Source: Paraglomus occultum
Lineage: Eukaryota > Glomeromycota > Glomeromycetes > Paraglomerales > Paraglomeraceae
NCBI GenBank assembly: GCA_910592205.1
Contig: CAJVPJ010000125.1
Coordinates: 1-42,157 of the forward strand
DNA length: 42,157 bases
Direction of reading: 5' to 3'
Part shown: piece by piece, positions 24,716 to 35,891 of the stretch
Position numbering within the stretch: position 1 is the first letter of the stretch
Layout: the number at the start of each line of letters is the position of its first letter
Notes under the pieces: model-generated
Databases searched by the model: none
Told to the model about the DNA's origin: nothing
Seen by the model: the letters and a program-made list of their open reading frames with translations, nothing else
Translations under genes and position numbers: made by a program

Positions 24716-25498
24716 TTAACACTAAGCCCGATTACTGCGGTAGATATAAAGCGACCTTTCTCTAGTTGCAAAACTAAAGCTCATTAAAGTCTAACTATCG
24801 TTGAAATGAAAGTCCAATTATTCTCACTATAAATAAAAATGATTTACCCTTCCTGATTAACACGGATTTTAATGCATAACAAAACCTCGTTAGGCTTGAA
24901 AACTTTATTAGCTTATTCAGTGAAGAATACATACACCAATATTGTCAACTTTTTCCTTCAAAACTTCAATTTTACGTCATTCCTCTGGGCCTAGCGTTAT
25001 ATAACATAATAAATATCAATAGTCGGCCCGACATCGAAGTGAGTGTTCTTGCACAGAAACATTGTCTCGCTGGCGATGTCGGTCGCTTAGGATCAGGGGG
25101 CCTCAAAACAGCCGATCGCTATAAATTGAGCAAGCCTCACAAATGCCACCATATAAATTAGTTGACTTTTTTGCCACATCAGCTCTTTTAGCTGACATTG
25201 CACAAATTCCTACAAATTTTGGGGGTTGGGGTTCTCAGGTCACATGAAATTCTTGGCGCATACACAATCATAATTGGTCGATACGAAATCCATGCATGTG
25301 GGAATTCGCTATATTATAGCGTTATGAATGTGTTGTTCGAGTTACAGAAGAAGTTTTAACAATCGACGATATTACGTCCAATTTCATTCATTCAGAAATT
25401 CGGTGTTTAGTTTTACGGTCTATACTGAAGCGGTAGAGAAGGATAACGTACAAGCAGTGCCTAGTGGATAGAATTATTTATATATAAACAGAAATAGA

Positions 25499-28400
25499 AT
25501 GGGTATTCCAAAGTTTTTCCGTTGGATGAGGTGCGTGAATAATTATCTACCTTACCAGACTGTGTAAAAGGTGGAACGAATTTATATCGATGATTTTACA
25601 ATAGCTAATTAGCCAGGTTGTGCAAATACGTGTTTTTTACATATACTTTCTAAACTTTTGATACGATTTTTGTAGCGAGCGGTATCCGCTTTGTAGTCAG
25701 CTAATTACGGAAAATAGGCAAGTGCAAGAATTCATAGATTTTTCCTTGTCGAGGCTTGAGCCGACAATAGTTCACATAATGTCGTGTGATGACCGCTAAT
25801 GTTCACTTATGCGCTTTATATTAATCAATAGAATTCCGGAATTCGGTGTGTGTTTGCAATGATTACATAAATCGGAACGCAATTGGCTTTGCTCTCTCTT
25901 TTTCTGTTCGCATTAACTCATTTGATTTCATTGATTTCGCTTGTTGCATGGTAGACAATTTATACCTCGATATGAACGGTATCATTCATCAATGCTCTCA
26001 CCCGAATGACGTGGATGCACATTATCGCATATCGGAAGAGAAAATCTTTATTGATATTTTTAACTATATCGATCATCTGTTCACTAAAATAAAACCTAAA
26101 AAATTATTCTTTATGGCCGTTGATGGTGATTATTCGAACACTGTTGGTCTATTGTACAATAATATTTTTACTAACATGTATTACATATTAATTGCGTAGG
26201 AGTGGCACCACGGGCCAAGATGAATCAGCAACGATCGCGGCGGTTTAGAACTGCTAAAGAGGCTGCGGATGCCATTGCAAAGGCAAAAGCGAAAGGAGAG
26301 GAGTTACCTAAGGAACCACCGTTTGATAGTAATTGTATTACGCCAGGTTGGGACAGTCAATATACGAATAAACTAGCCAGTTTACTGTGATTTATGTGTC
26401 GCTTCTGACTGAATGCAAGTATATGACTAAATCTGCGCTATTACAGGCACGCTGTTTATGAAAAAATTGTCACTTCAACTCGAATACTTTGTGCATAAGA
26501 AAGTTTCGGAGGATGCGAATTGGCGTAACGTGGAAGTAATATTATCAGGGCACGAAGTTCCCGGTGAGGGAGAACACAAAATCATGGAATACATTCGAAC
26601 GGCAAAGGCACAGCCCGATTACAACCCGAACGTAAGGCACTGCTTGTATGGGTTGGATGCGGATTTGATTATGCTTGGGCTATTAAGCCACGATCCACAT
26701 TTTGCCCTCCTTAGAGAGGAGGTTACTTTTGGTCCAAGAAAGAAAAAGAAAGGGTCAGTGAAACTCAGAAAAGGCATTCACAGTTGATCATTGTGTTTGG
26801 TTTGAATTTGACGAATTATTATTTTTTATTATAGAGGAGTAGAATCACAGAACTTTTATTTAATGCACATTTCTCTTCTGCGCGAGTACTTGGATCTCGA
26901 ATTTTCAGCCTTACGAGACCTTCTTCCGTTTGATTATGATTTGGAGAGAATCATTGACGACTTTGTTTTACTCGCGTTATTCATCGGAAATGATTTTGTA
27001 CCACATTTACCTAAATTGCACATTGCAGAAGGGGCATTGGGTCTAATGTTTAAAGTCTATAAACGAATTCTACCGGAAGCAGGTGTGATAACTTGCGTAT
27101 TATCTGAAAAGTCTGAATTATTCATTCTCTAACGGCAATTAATTTATCCTATAGGCGGGTATATTAATGATGGCGGCACTTTAGATATGGAGAGATTAGA
27201 ACTTATGTTCAAGGAATTATCGCAATTCGAGCGAGAAGTTTTTGAGAATGACCATGATGACTCTAAATGGTTCAAGGGAAAACGGAAACCCGTTTTAAAT
27301 GAAGTGGATATAGAAGCATCAAAAAGAAGCAATGGATTTGGTACGAAACTTTGTTTTTATACCTAAACCTGCTCTATTGAGCGTAGATTCATATACCATT
27401 GCTATCTCATATCTAGAAATGACACCGAAGCAGCGCGAAATATATCAGCAAATAAAAACTTTTGTAATATCCAAAGACCAAGAGGCTCTTCACTTTCCCC
27501 CTGATTATCCGGCAAGGGACAGGAAATTTATCCAAAATCTGGCGGCTGATTTAGGTATTCGTCACGCTATTGAATACCACGAAGTAAATAACGAAAAGCA
27601 TGTATACGTCGAATTTAACTCGGACAGTGAAGACGAGGATGACTCACGGGAGGGAGTTTGGAAGAAATATGAGGAAGCAGACATTGTAGATGATTCACAA
27701 ATAAATACAGAAGCAATTGAGAAGCAGAAATATGAAGAGAGGTTTGACAAATGGAAGAAGGACTATTATCTTACGAAGATGGGTCTGGATTATGATGACA
27801 GCGAACAAATGTACCAACTTGTTCGCTCATATATAGAGGGATTACAGTGGGTACTTCACTACTATTATAATGGTGTTGCCTCGTGGGGATGGTTTTTCCC
27901 TTACCATTACGCGCCGAAGATTTCAGGCATGTTTGACAATTTCTGTTCGCCTTTTATGATTTCATACTGTGCTGACTCTATGCTTCAAATATAGATCTTC
28001 AGGATCTGGTCAGGTTCAAAGATTTGAAATTTGAACTTGGTCAACCATTTAGACCATTTGAGCAGCTAATGGGAGTTTTACCCGAAGGCAGCAAAACTTT
28101 ATTGCCGATACCTCTCCAGGTATTACATCATCCACGTGTGCGTTTTTTATTGATTTGCTCTTGATTACTAATAACACGCTGTTTCGATATAGGATTTGAT
28201 GGTCAATCCAAATTCACCAATTATAGACTTTTATCCGAAAGACTTTGACACAGACATGAACGGAAAGAAAGCAGATTGGGAAGCTGTTGTCAAAATTCCG
28301 TTCATAGATGAAGAAAGATTAATTGAAGCTTTGAAAGGTTTGTAATACATTTACACAATAGTTAACGTTTTTGGCGAAAGGTTGTCAAACTAATCAATTG

Positions 28401-31337
28401 CATTGTAGGAAAAGAGCACTTACTGACCAAAGAAGAGAAGAAAAGAAACAGTTTCAAGGAGAGTCAGAGATTCGTCTTTGATGAAAACGTGTCAGGAAGA
28501 TATCCTTCGCCAACGCCAGGTCGATTCCCAGGTAAGATCGTACTTTCAATTAGTACAATTACGCGTGTATAAATTGCGCTTACAAATGTCTATAATTACG
28601 ATAGAAATTAATATTCGATGTCGAGTCGAGACATACAATCTCCCTGTTGTCAAGAACGTGGAACTTGTTAAAGGACTTTGTGACGGAGTACAGCTTGGGG
28701 CTAAAGCTATGGCCGGATTTCCATCTTTGGAGACTATTCCTCATAGTGGCGAAATTAAGAAACACGGTGTTAATGTCTTCAATTCCGAGAGCAGGTACAT
28801 AATTTATCAAATGATTCGGCGCAGCGTCAAATCAGCGCATTATATTATAACGCTTATCAAACACTTATTGTTACAATTAATAATGCAGAAACGAGACTAT
28901 TGTTATCACTCTATACAATGTGTATGAAAATGTAGAAACTAAAGCAATTGCCCAAGAAAAGATTGGCAAAAGGATATTTGTTGGTAAGTATGATATAATA
29001 ATGCATACCCAGAGTTACATAACGATATGAGTTACGAGACTGCTTATCTCGCATTAGGGTGGCCGTTTTTGCAAGAAGGTCTCGTGAGTGCGATATCAGA
29101 TTCAAATGTCCGATACGAGTTGTCTACTCAAGCGGACGGAACAACCGAAATTATTGAGAAAAGACATAAAGCAGATAATACTGAGCAATGGAAAAGGAGA
29201 GCGGGCAAGCTGGAACACGAGTATAGCAAAAAAAGGGGGACTATTATTGGAACTGTTAACGTATTGGTTCACGTGAGAATGCTGAAAGGTAGTGAAGATT
29301 GTCATGTTTATCTGATATAGAGTTTATACCCTACTCATCTCTGCGAATACGTAGGTCTGAAGCACAAGGATGATGGATCTCTAGTTAAAGAATATTTACC
29401 TCCAGATCAGGAGTCAGACTACGCTATGCAAACTGTAGTCGAAAATGTCGAATGCGAGGATGCGAGGTATGCCGAACAGCCCGCTCAACCTATCTCGGAA
29501 GAATTTCCGCGGTTCACGGAAGTATTCTTTTTGGGGAATGTCAACTACGGATGCCCTGCTTGTGTGGTTGGACAATCGAAGAAATCGCTTGCGGTCCAAT
29601 TGGTATAGTATTATAATTCTTTGATATTCTATTTGAAGATTACATGTTAATAATCAGTAATACTTAATAATATTGATTCAACCTATCAGGCTGCTCCAGC
29701 CCATTCTGGAGATGATCATGTATTTGGCTTGGAAGTGGCTAATCAGTTTCACAAACGGGTTCAATATCATCATTCGTATAACGTGGCGAAAAAACTTGGC
29801 ATAAGCGGGTTGGCACTGAGCAAGCTAACATCAAGCTTGCATGTGATTTGCGAACAGCATCGTGTCAATCTGGGTCTGAACTTGAAGTTTGAGGCGAAGA
29901 AGCAGAAAGTCCTGGGTTATACACGGAAGGCAGTAGAGGGAGGATGGGACTATAGTGATAAAGCAATTGAATTGGTAGCAGAATACAAGGTATGTTTCAT
30001 CTGTCCAGGTACTTTTGCAGGACGGGTTGAGGATTTCCCTAACTTTGACAATTGTCTCACTTAGAGAAAGTTTCCAGAATTTATTGCGGCCCTAGAAAGT
30101 AAACACAAAGATGGTAAATATTAACTATAGTTGTAAATATTTGGAGCCACATATATCCGTCTCGCTTATTATTTTTAATATACTATTGTTATTATTCCAG
30201 AAATCTATCGTGCGGAAGATTTCTATCCTCAAGATGTCGCATCAGCGAAGATACATGAAATTAAAACATGGTTGAACACGGTTGAAGTCAGCGATCTCGA
30301 GAGGGTATCGCTTGATGCGGAGCAGTTGGATAAGGAAGCAATAGCTGAGATTGAAAAGCGCGCAGAACAGTTTGTATGCCATGAAAATGATTTCAAAAAA
30401 ATTGTAGTCAAGAATATTCCACGGCAGGTATAGTATATTTAAACATAAATAACGCTGAGTTTATTATGGGGGACTCGTCTTTGAGAACCTGTACTGTAAA
30501 TTACATGTCGCGCTAAGTAATGCTTTATTTTCCAAACGCAATACAAGGCTTTACTCAAACCATCACATGCCGCCAATCGCCTGCAGGATCAAGTATTCCG
30601 TCTGGGTGATCGAGTCGTGCATGTGCAAGATTCGGGAAGCGCACCTATTGCAGCTAAGGGTGTTGTCATTGGAATTGATAATAATAACATTGATGTTGTA
30701 TTTGATGTTTCTTTCATAAGCGGAACTACGCTAGGCGACAGGTGAGTGCAATTAGTGCTAAACTTTTTTCTTAACTGATTTAACTCTATGCTTATATCCC
30801 TTCACCTTCAATAGATGTTCACCGTATCGCGGTATGACGGTGCTCAACTCTTCCTTGTTAAATCTTTCATATCGTCAATATGGACCCAAGTATGGACGAC
30901 AAGCTGACCAGCGAGCAAAATCCTCTGAGGTTGGAAGAGCTCAATCCAATATGAACCATTCGCGCGGCAATAATGCTACACATGGTCGTGGCAATCAATC
31001 GCACAACAAACAAGTAGCCATAGCCCCACGTGCACGCGGAGCACCAGTCGGCGGCATTAATGGACGTGGATACGTCAACGGACATGCGCATCCAAAGTCT
31101 TCTGCCGACGGTGTGTATAATCGATCCCGACCATACAGTCAGCAAGGTAATTTCAGTAGATTTGGGAATGCGCATTTCCATGATCAATTTAGTCATCGCG
31201 GTGGATATGGTGGGTCACGTAATGTTCCAGGATTTGTTCCGGGTGGGCGTGGTGCTTCTGGACATAACCAGAGAGGGAATGGTCGTGGTGGAACGTTCCC
31301 TAATAATGCACCGCATCGTGGAAGAGGCCGAAGTTGA
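25499..31337 (+). CDS. XRN1: 5'-3' exoribonuclease 1 (Xrn1/Kem1)
   Basis: Twenty-one exons: 25499-25530, 25676-25717, 25832-25845, 25955-26125, 26200-26346, 26447-26753, 26835-27082, 27155-27340, 27417-27926, 27995-28119, 28193-28337, 28409-28531, 28605-28794, 28889-28983, 29058-29288, 29355-29602, 29690-29989, 30065-30113, 30201-30427, 30548-30741, 30815-31337. They close at 1368 aa. The enzyme degrades decapped mRNA 5'-3' in the cytoplasm. Catalytic residues fall at canonical numbers: D35 (YLDMNG), D86 ([18 protein letters not shown]), E176/E178 (GEGEH), D206/D208 (LDADLI). [19 protein letters not shown] is the family signature, and the D1 and SH3-like regions follow. The C-terminus (about 170 aa) is rich in RGG/GRG and Asn, shorter than in yeast, and probably binds RNA. 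Introns after exons 2 and 9 use GC donors. A possible poly(A) signal is AATAAA at 31628. Confidence 0.96.
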
Positions 31338-32673
31338 TTTGAAAATTTGTGGGCAGCGATACTCTATTTACTCTGGCTTATAGACAAGTTTGGTCTAATG
31401 TGTAATATAACCTGCAATAATTTGTTTATATCAATTGAATTGCATTTCTTAAGTTATTATTCTATATACACTTTATCATGTAATATTGATCCTGTTCCAT
31501 AGTTTTTTTTTCCTTTCGAAAATGAGTTGATTAGCTGAAATGTTTATAGAGATAGTCGACGTGTAAATGGAGATAAACAATACTTCGGAAATGCATTACA
31601 ACCCAATTGGGTATTGTCTAGACGCCAAATAAAATGACAGTAGAGATGAGCAACATCCCCCCTTCCTCTCTTTTTCTATTTTACCTTGTTAGTGACGTAG
31701 ACTTTTGCGTGTCTAGATAACAATAAATATGTAAGGGCTTGAAACAATCTTAGCAGTTCGATACGTTTGACAAGTTACAGCTGCAAGAGGACAACTTTTA
31801 CACATTCAAGCCTATTTTACATCATAGAACAAAAGTTCCCAGTCGTTATATTAGATCAACCAAGTAATGAAACTACGAAAGCGCTCATACAAATATTGAA
31901 AAACACAGTTTAGAAACCAACCGCACCAAAGCTCAAAATGAATTATTTAAACAAGCACTTTGATGTCGATAATCAAAATTAAGGTGTTTCATGATAGTGT
32001 TGTTTTCCTGTGAGAATCAACAGAATCAAGACGTCATTGTCAGTTGGCATTGTTTAAAAAAGAGGAAAATAGTGTAGCTTATAAATATAATTATATTGAC
32101 TGTTCCGCTTTTGTTTAACAATATCTCGTGATCCTATTTTCCAATAAGGTTCGTAGCACTTTTATGTTACGTTATTTATTATATTACCCTTCATACTATA
32201 TTTTGTGCGAGTATGACCTTGTGCTAAGTAGCAGAGAAGGGGTGTGTGTATACTCATTGAACGTAAACTTTCTGAATTAGTTGGGCGTATCCGACAGATT
32301 TTAACATTTGAAAATCTGGAATAAACCAGTTTGCCGTCAGTCAAGACCAGGTGTTGGCAACCACTTTTCTCCGATAGGTTTGACGATCGTACGTTACACT
32401 ACATGTGAAATGCAACATCCGAGAGTATTTACACTAAATATTCGGACACTTTGACTCTAATGTCAATCATTGCACAAGGCGGAAGAAATCACAATTGCAA
32501 CATCTGTCAATCTGAACTTTATATTGTAATATGAATATCGGTTGATGTCAATTTACATCTGTAAAATAAGAAAAAAAGAAAATAAAAGAAATAAAAAGGG
32601 AGAAGTAAAAATCGAGACTTTCGTCATCTGGTTAAAATATCCATTGTCCTCGCGCCTATCAAAAACGCTTGGA
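31338..32673. other. 3' flank of XRN1 and gene-free stretch
   Basis: The XRN1 3' UTR with AATAAA at 31628-31633 lies here. Beyond it I see no gene, RNA gene or clear repeat up to the stop codon of the leftward small gene at 32674. Confidence 0.5.
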
Positions 32674-33090
32674 TCAATAACAGTCCGATCGTAATAAAAT
32701 GTCCTCGTCATTTACATTTTCTTTTTCGTTAATCCAACATTGAATTGTCTCTCTGGTCTTTTCCCGCGGATTTATTCTTCGAAGGTAGAAATTTGTTATT
32801 GTAGCTGCAGCAGCAGTGGCTTTTTGTATGTCGAGCAACTTATAAATTTTGGACGTCATTTCGATAAATAAAAATTGTTGTATAATCGTGATCAGATCGT
32901 TCCACAACTTTTCGAATTCTGGCGAATAAATTTTGTTCGTCGCCGACAGTTTTGTTATGAATTGTAACTTCGTCGTTTGAATTAAGGCTTCCATATTGTT
33001 AGGCCCATTACAAAGCATGCTATTTAGCAACAGGCCGAGAGCGAAGCCAATAAATACTCCAAAAAAGAATTTGCTTGTGATTGTAAGCAT
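32674..33090 (-). CDS. Small single-pass membrane protein, unknown
   Basis: Intron-less 138-aa frame with an ATG at 33090 and a TGA stop. Residues about 8-27 (FFFGVFIGFALGLLLNSML) form one strong hydrophobic segment next to the N-terminus, so it is a signal anchor or an uncleaved signal peptide. The rest is soluble, likely helical (LWNDLITIIQQF, KIYKLLDIQKATAAAATITN), with a charged C-terminus containing acidic NVNDEDI. No family is recognised. It starts 319 bp from the divergent ATG at 33409, so the two genes may share a promoter region. The reading frame, composition and membrane segment support a real gene, but there is no homology evidence. Confidence 0.6.
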   Translation of the reverse strand: MLTITSKFFFGVFIGFALGLLLNSMLCNGPNNMEALIQTTKLQFITKLSATNKIYSPEFEKLWNDLITIIQQFLFIEMTSKIYKLLDIQKATAAAATITNFYLRRINPREKTRETIQCWINEKENVNDEDILLRSDCY

Positions 33091-33408
33091 TTTTCGTAGA
33101 GTTATTGTGGAAATCGACAGATTTGTTTTATTACTTTAAGCGCTGTATTGTTTCAACGAGTTTTCTGAAAGTAAGCGACTAGTGCTTGCTTCTATAATAA
33201 ATCTTGCGATGATGCTTAAATAAACAAATGCGCGTTGCTGCGCATCAATTATCATTGGTTATTCTGCATACAATGGATAATCGCAGCAATTGTGAAAGAT
33301 CTCGAATGTTCGTAATAATTACGTCATTGATTAAGCCACTAGTATATTACGGTATTAGATCACAACGCGCGCAACACATCTTCTCTTCTAACAAACAAAA
33401 AAAAAGAA

Positions 33409-35567
33409 ATGGCAAGCATCGAAGAAATCAGACAAGAATTGAGAAAAGCGGAGGCGGAAAAAGCAAAGGCTGAGGCTGTGGTGACGGCGTTCGAAGAAAG
33501 ATATGGGGCGAGGCTGACGTGGTTGGAAAATAAGTTGTGGGGAAGTGAAGGGACTGTGACAGAGCGAGCTGAGTGGAAGGAGGAAAAGGATGAACTGAAG
33601 GCAGAAAAGAAGCAGCTGGAGGCAGACCAAAGGGAGTGTAGGCATCAGGTAGAAAAACTGCAACAAGACCTCACGGAAGCATTGAAAACTCAAACAGGTA
33701 CGACTTTGTGACTCGGGCATTGGGGACATAGAGTAGTGTGTACATTAATATGTACACAGTAATATGATTTTCTTATTACGAGTTCTGGAGTTTGTTGGGT
33801 GTATACTGTTGCTAATTTATGATTCTCAATATTGAACCACATAACCTAATCTATTGTCCCTTTTGTATTTCAAGTTTCTCGTTTTATGGACCTCTCACCC
33901 TCGCGTTCGTCTTCTGTGTGGGGCTCTGCCATCAAGAAACATCCACACTACCTAACTCTCGAAAATTATGACTTTTTGGATGAGCTCACACCCGAAGAAA
34001 CGCGCTTCATTGAAGCAAAATACGACAAACTTAACCAAACCATAAGAACGATTGGAAAGATGAAATCAAGGATGTGCACCCTTGGGTTCAGACGGTTTAC
34101 AAATCTTTGGCGGCAATATGGGGTCTTGCCATTATCAAGGATACGCATAATGGTGGTCCTAGTGGTAGCATATATGCGGATCATTACCTCACAAACCCGT
34201 TTAATAAGGATTTATACACCAAACACAATAAAACAATTGATTGGACGAGATGCTATGCATTTGAAGACAAATTGAAATTGTTAGAGACCGCCCTAAACGA
34301 AGCAATGGTTCAATGTCACAGATACTCCAAGCATTTCTTCAACGCGAGCGAGAATAGGGAACGTAAATATGTCTCAATCATTACTGACGGTTCCGACTAT
34401 GCACTTTGGTATTCATACTGGGACAAGGAATTGCGTGATACAAGGGGTGGTTTGACGGATAGCATAACGTGGAGCAAGGAAACGCTGCTGACTGTCGGAC
34501 GTGTATTCAAGACTTTCGCCGAAGCTGGAATTGGCAGACTCCGTGCTAATGCTTCTCCACGAGAGCTGGAAAGCTTTTTTCCCGACAAAGACATTGCAAA
34601 CGTCGATTCTCCTAATACAACATCTACCTCATTCACTCATCGACATTTGAACATAAATAAAGGGTTATACAACGTGATTCTGCAATGGGCAGTAAAACGC
34701 TCTCAATTCGGTCTTCCGATTGTGTCGACAAGTATCGGTGAAGTTGAAGCATATCGAATTTTAGGGACTGGGTCCAGTTCTATTGTTTTCGAAGCGTACA
34801 CCCCGGAGAATGTACGGGTAGCACTTAAATACAGTTTGGATGATCGTTGTCTGGAACGCGAAGTTCAGATGTTGAAAAAATTCGAAAAACTCGAGGGTAT
34901 TCCGAAATTATTGTACGAAGATCTCCACAATCCTATTATGAGTATCCCATGCATTGTCACCAGCATGGTTGGATTGAAAATCATGAAGGTTGATGTGATA
35001 ACTGCCTGCAACATCATCGCCGATGTTATTGAAATTCTAAAGGCCCTTCATCAATACGGGTACATTCATAACGATATTCATCCTGGGAACATTGTAAATG
35101 TTAATAGTAAATATCGTCTGATAGACTTTGGCTTTGCCGTTCCGCTCTCCAAGAAGAGAGATAATGTCCCCAATAGTTGGCCAGAAGGCCATGTAATATT
35201 TGCCTCTCATAATAGAGGTAAGTGTCTCGGAGCTGGAGATGACTTGGAATCCCTTTGTTATACAATTGCATTTATGTACGATTCGAACAAGGCATATTGG
35301 GACACTGTCACCAAGGATCCATACCAGGCAATTCATATGAAAGAAAGAAAACTCACTTATCTGTTTGACGGGCTTCCACTAGTATTTCAAGACTTTTTTG
35401 ACTATGTCTACGATCTTGACATCACGGTGACGCCGGACTATGAATATTGGCGGAGCTCGTTCCTGGAGACTGTGGGAAGTTGTTCTCGACCAAAAAAACA
35501 CCTTCGAGAAACGTCACAAGGAAGTTCTAACCATAACCGACGTCGAATTGAGCAACAGGTCTGGTGA
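33409..35567 (+). pseudogene. Coiled-coil + protein kinase protein (CRN-like), apparent frameshift
   Basis: Exon 1 is 33409-33697, encoding a charged coiled coil rich in Glu, Lys and Ala. After a GT-AG intron the frame resumes at 33875 and switches frame near 34042-34046, where one base appears missing in an A run, then stays open to TGA at 35567. The C-terminal part is a protein kinase with all key residues: Gly-rich loop GTGSSSIVF (about 34765), VALK lysine (34826), helix-C Glu in EREVQML, HNDIHPGN loop (about 35067) and DFG (about 35124), of CK1/bacterial-like style. The middle region (containing ITDGSDYALW) is unassigned and may be nuclease-like. Coiled coil + middle domain + kinase recalls Crinkler/CR-type proteins abundant in Glomeromycotina, but no LxLFLAK header is present. 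A weak intron (about 34073-34160) could bridge the frames instead, in which case the gene is intact. Confidence 0.65.
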
Positions 35568-35891
35568 AAAGCAATTCTAAGTGTCCTCACTGTCAATAGA
35601 ATCCCTGTTATCATTGCTTTAGAAGTAAATTCTGCTTAAATTTCTGCATACTAATGCAAATAAAATAGATCACGTGTAAAATACTACATTTCAGCACAAT
35701 AAAGGATAATATGTTCTGGCAAATTTTGTCTATGACCATGAAACTTGATTTGCTGCTATTACTGTTCTAATGTTATCACTGTCATTTTCAAAAGAATAAG
35801 TAACAAGCTTTCTATTTTCGACCAGAAATCTAACCAGTCAAACAGGTTTAACGGATCTACTGTTAAAATTATTATATAGGATTACCCGTAT
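35568..35891. other. Spacer between the kinase gene and the UGA-reading segment
   Basis: The AATAAA-like 3' end of the upstream gene (near 35659) lies here. Somewhere in about 35700-35880 the sequence should pass from fungal to foreign DNA. I cannot place the join from composition alone. No inverted repeat or target duplication is obvious. Confidence 0.4.

Larger units (their letters stand above)
22857..25498. other. Gene-poor stretch with a MITE, upstream of XRN1
   Basis: No gene was recognised on either strand. It contains a TA-flanked MITE (23298-23493) and a pogo-like terminus near 24600-24715. A run of ACAACG/ATAACG words near 24100-24230 looks like another decayed copy. The last few hundred bases form the XRN1 promoter. 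Confidence 0.55.
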
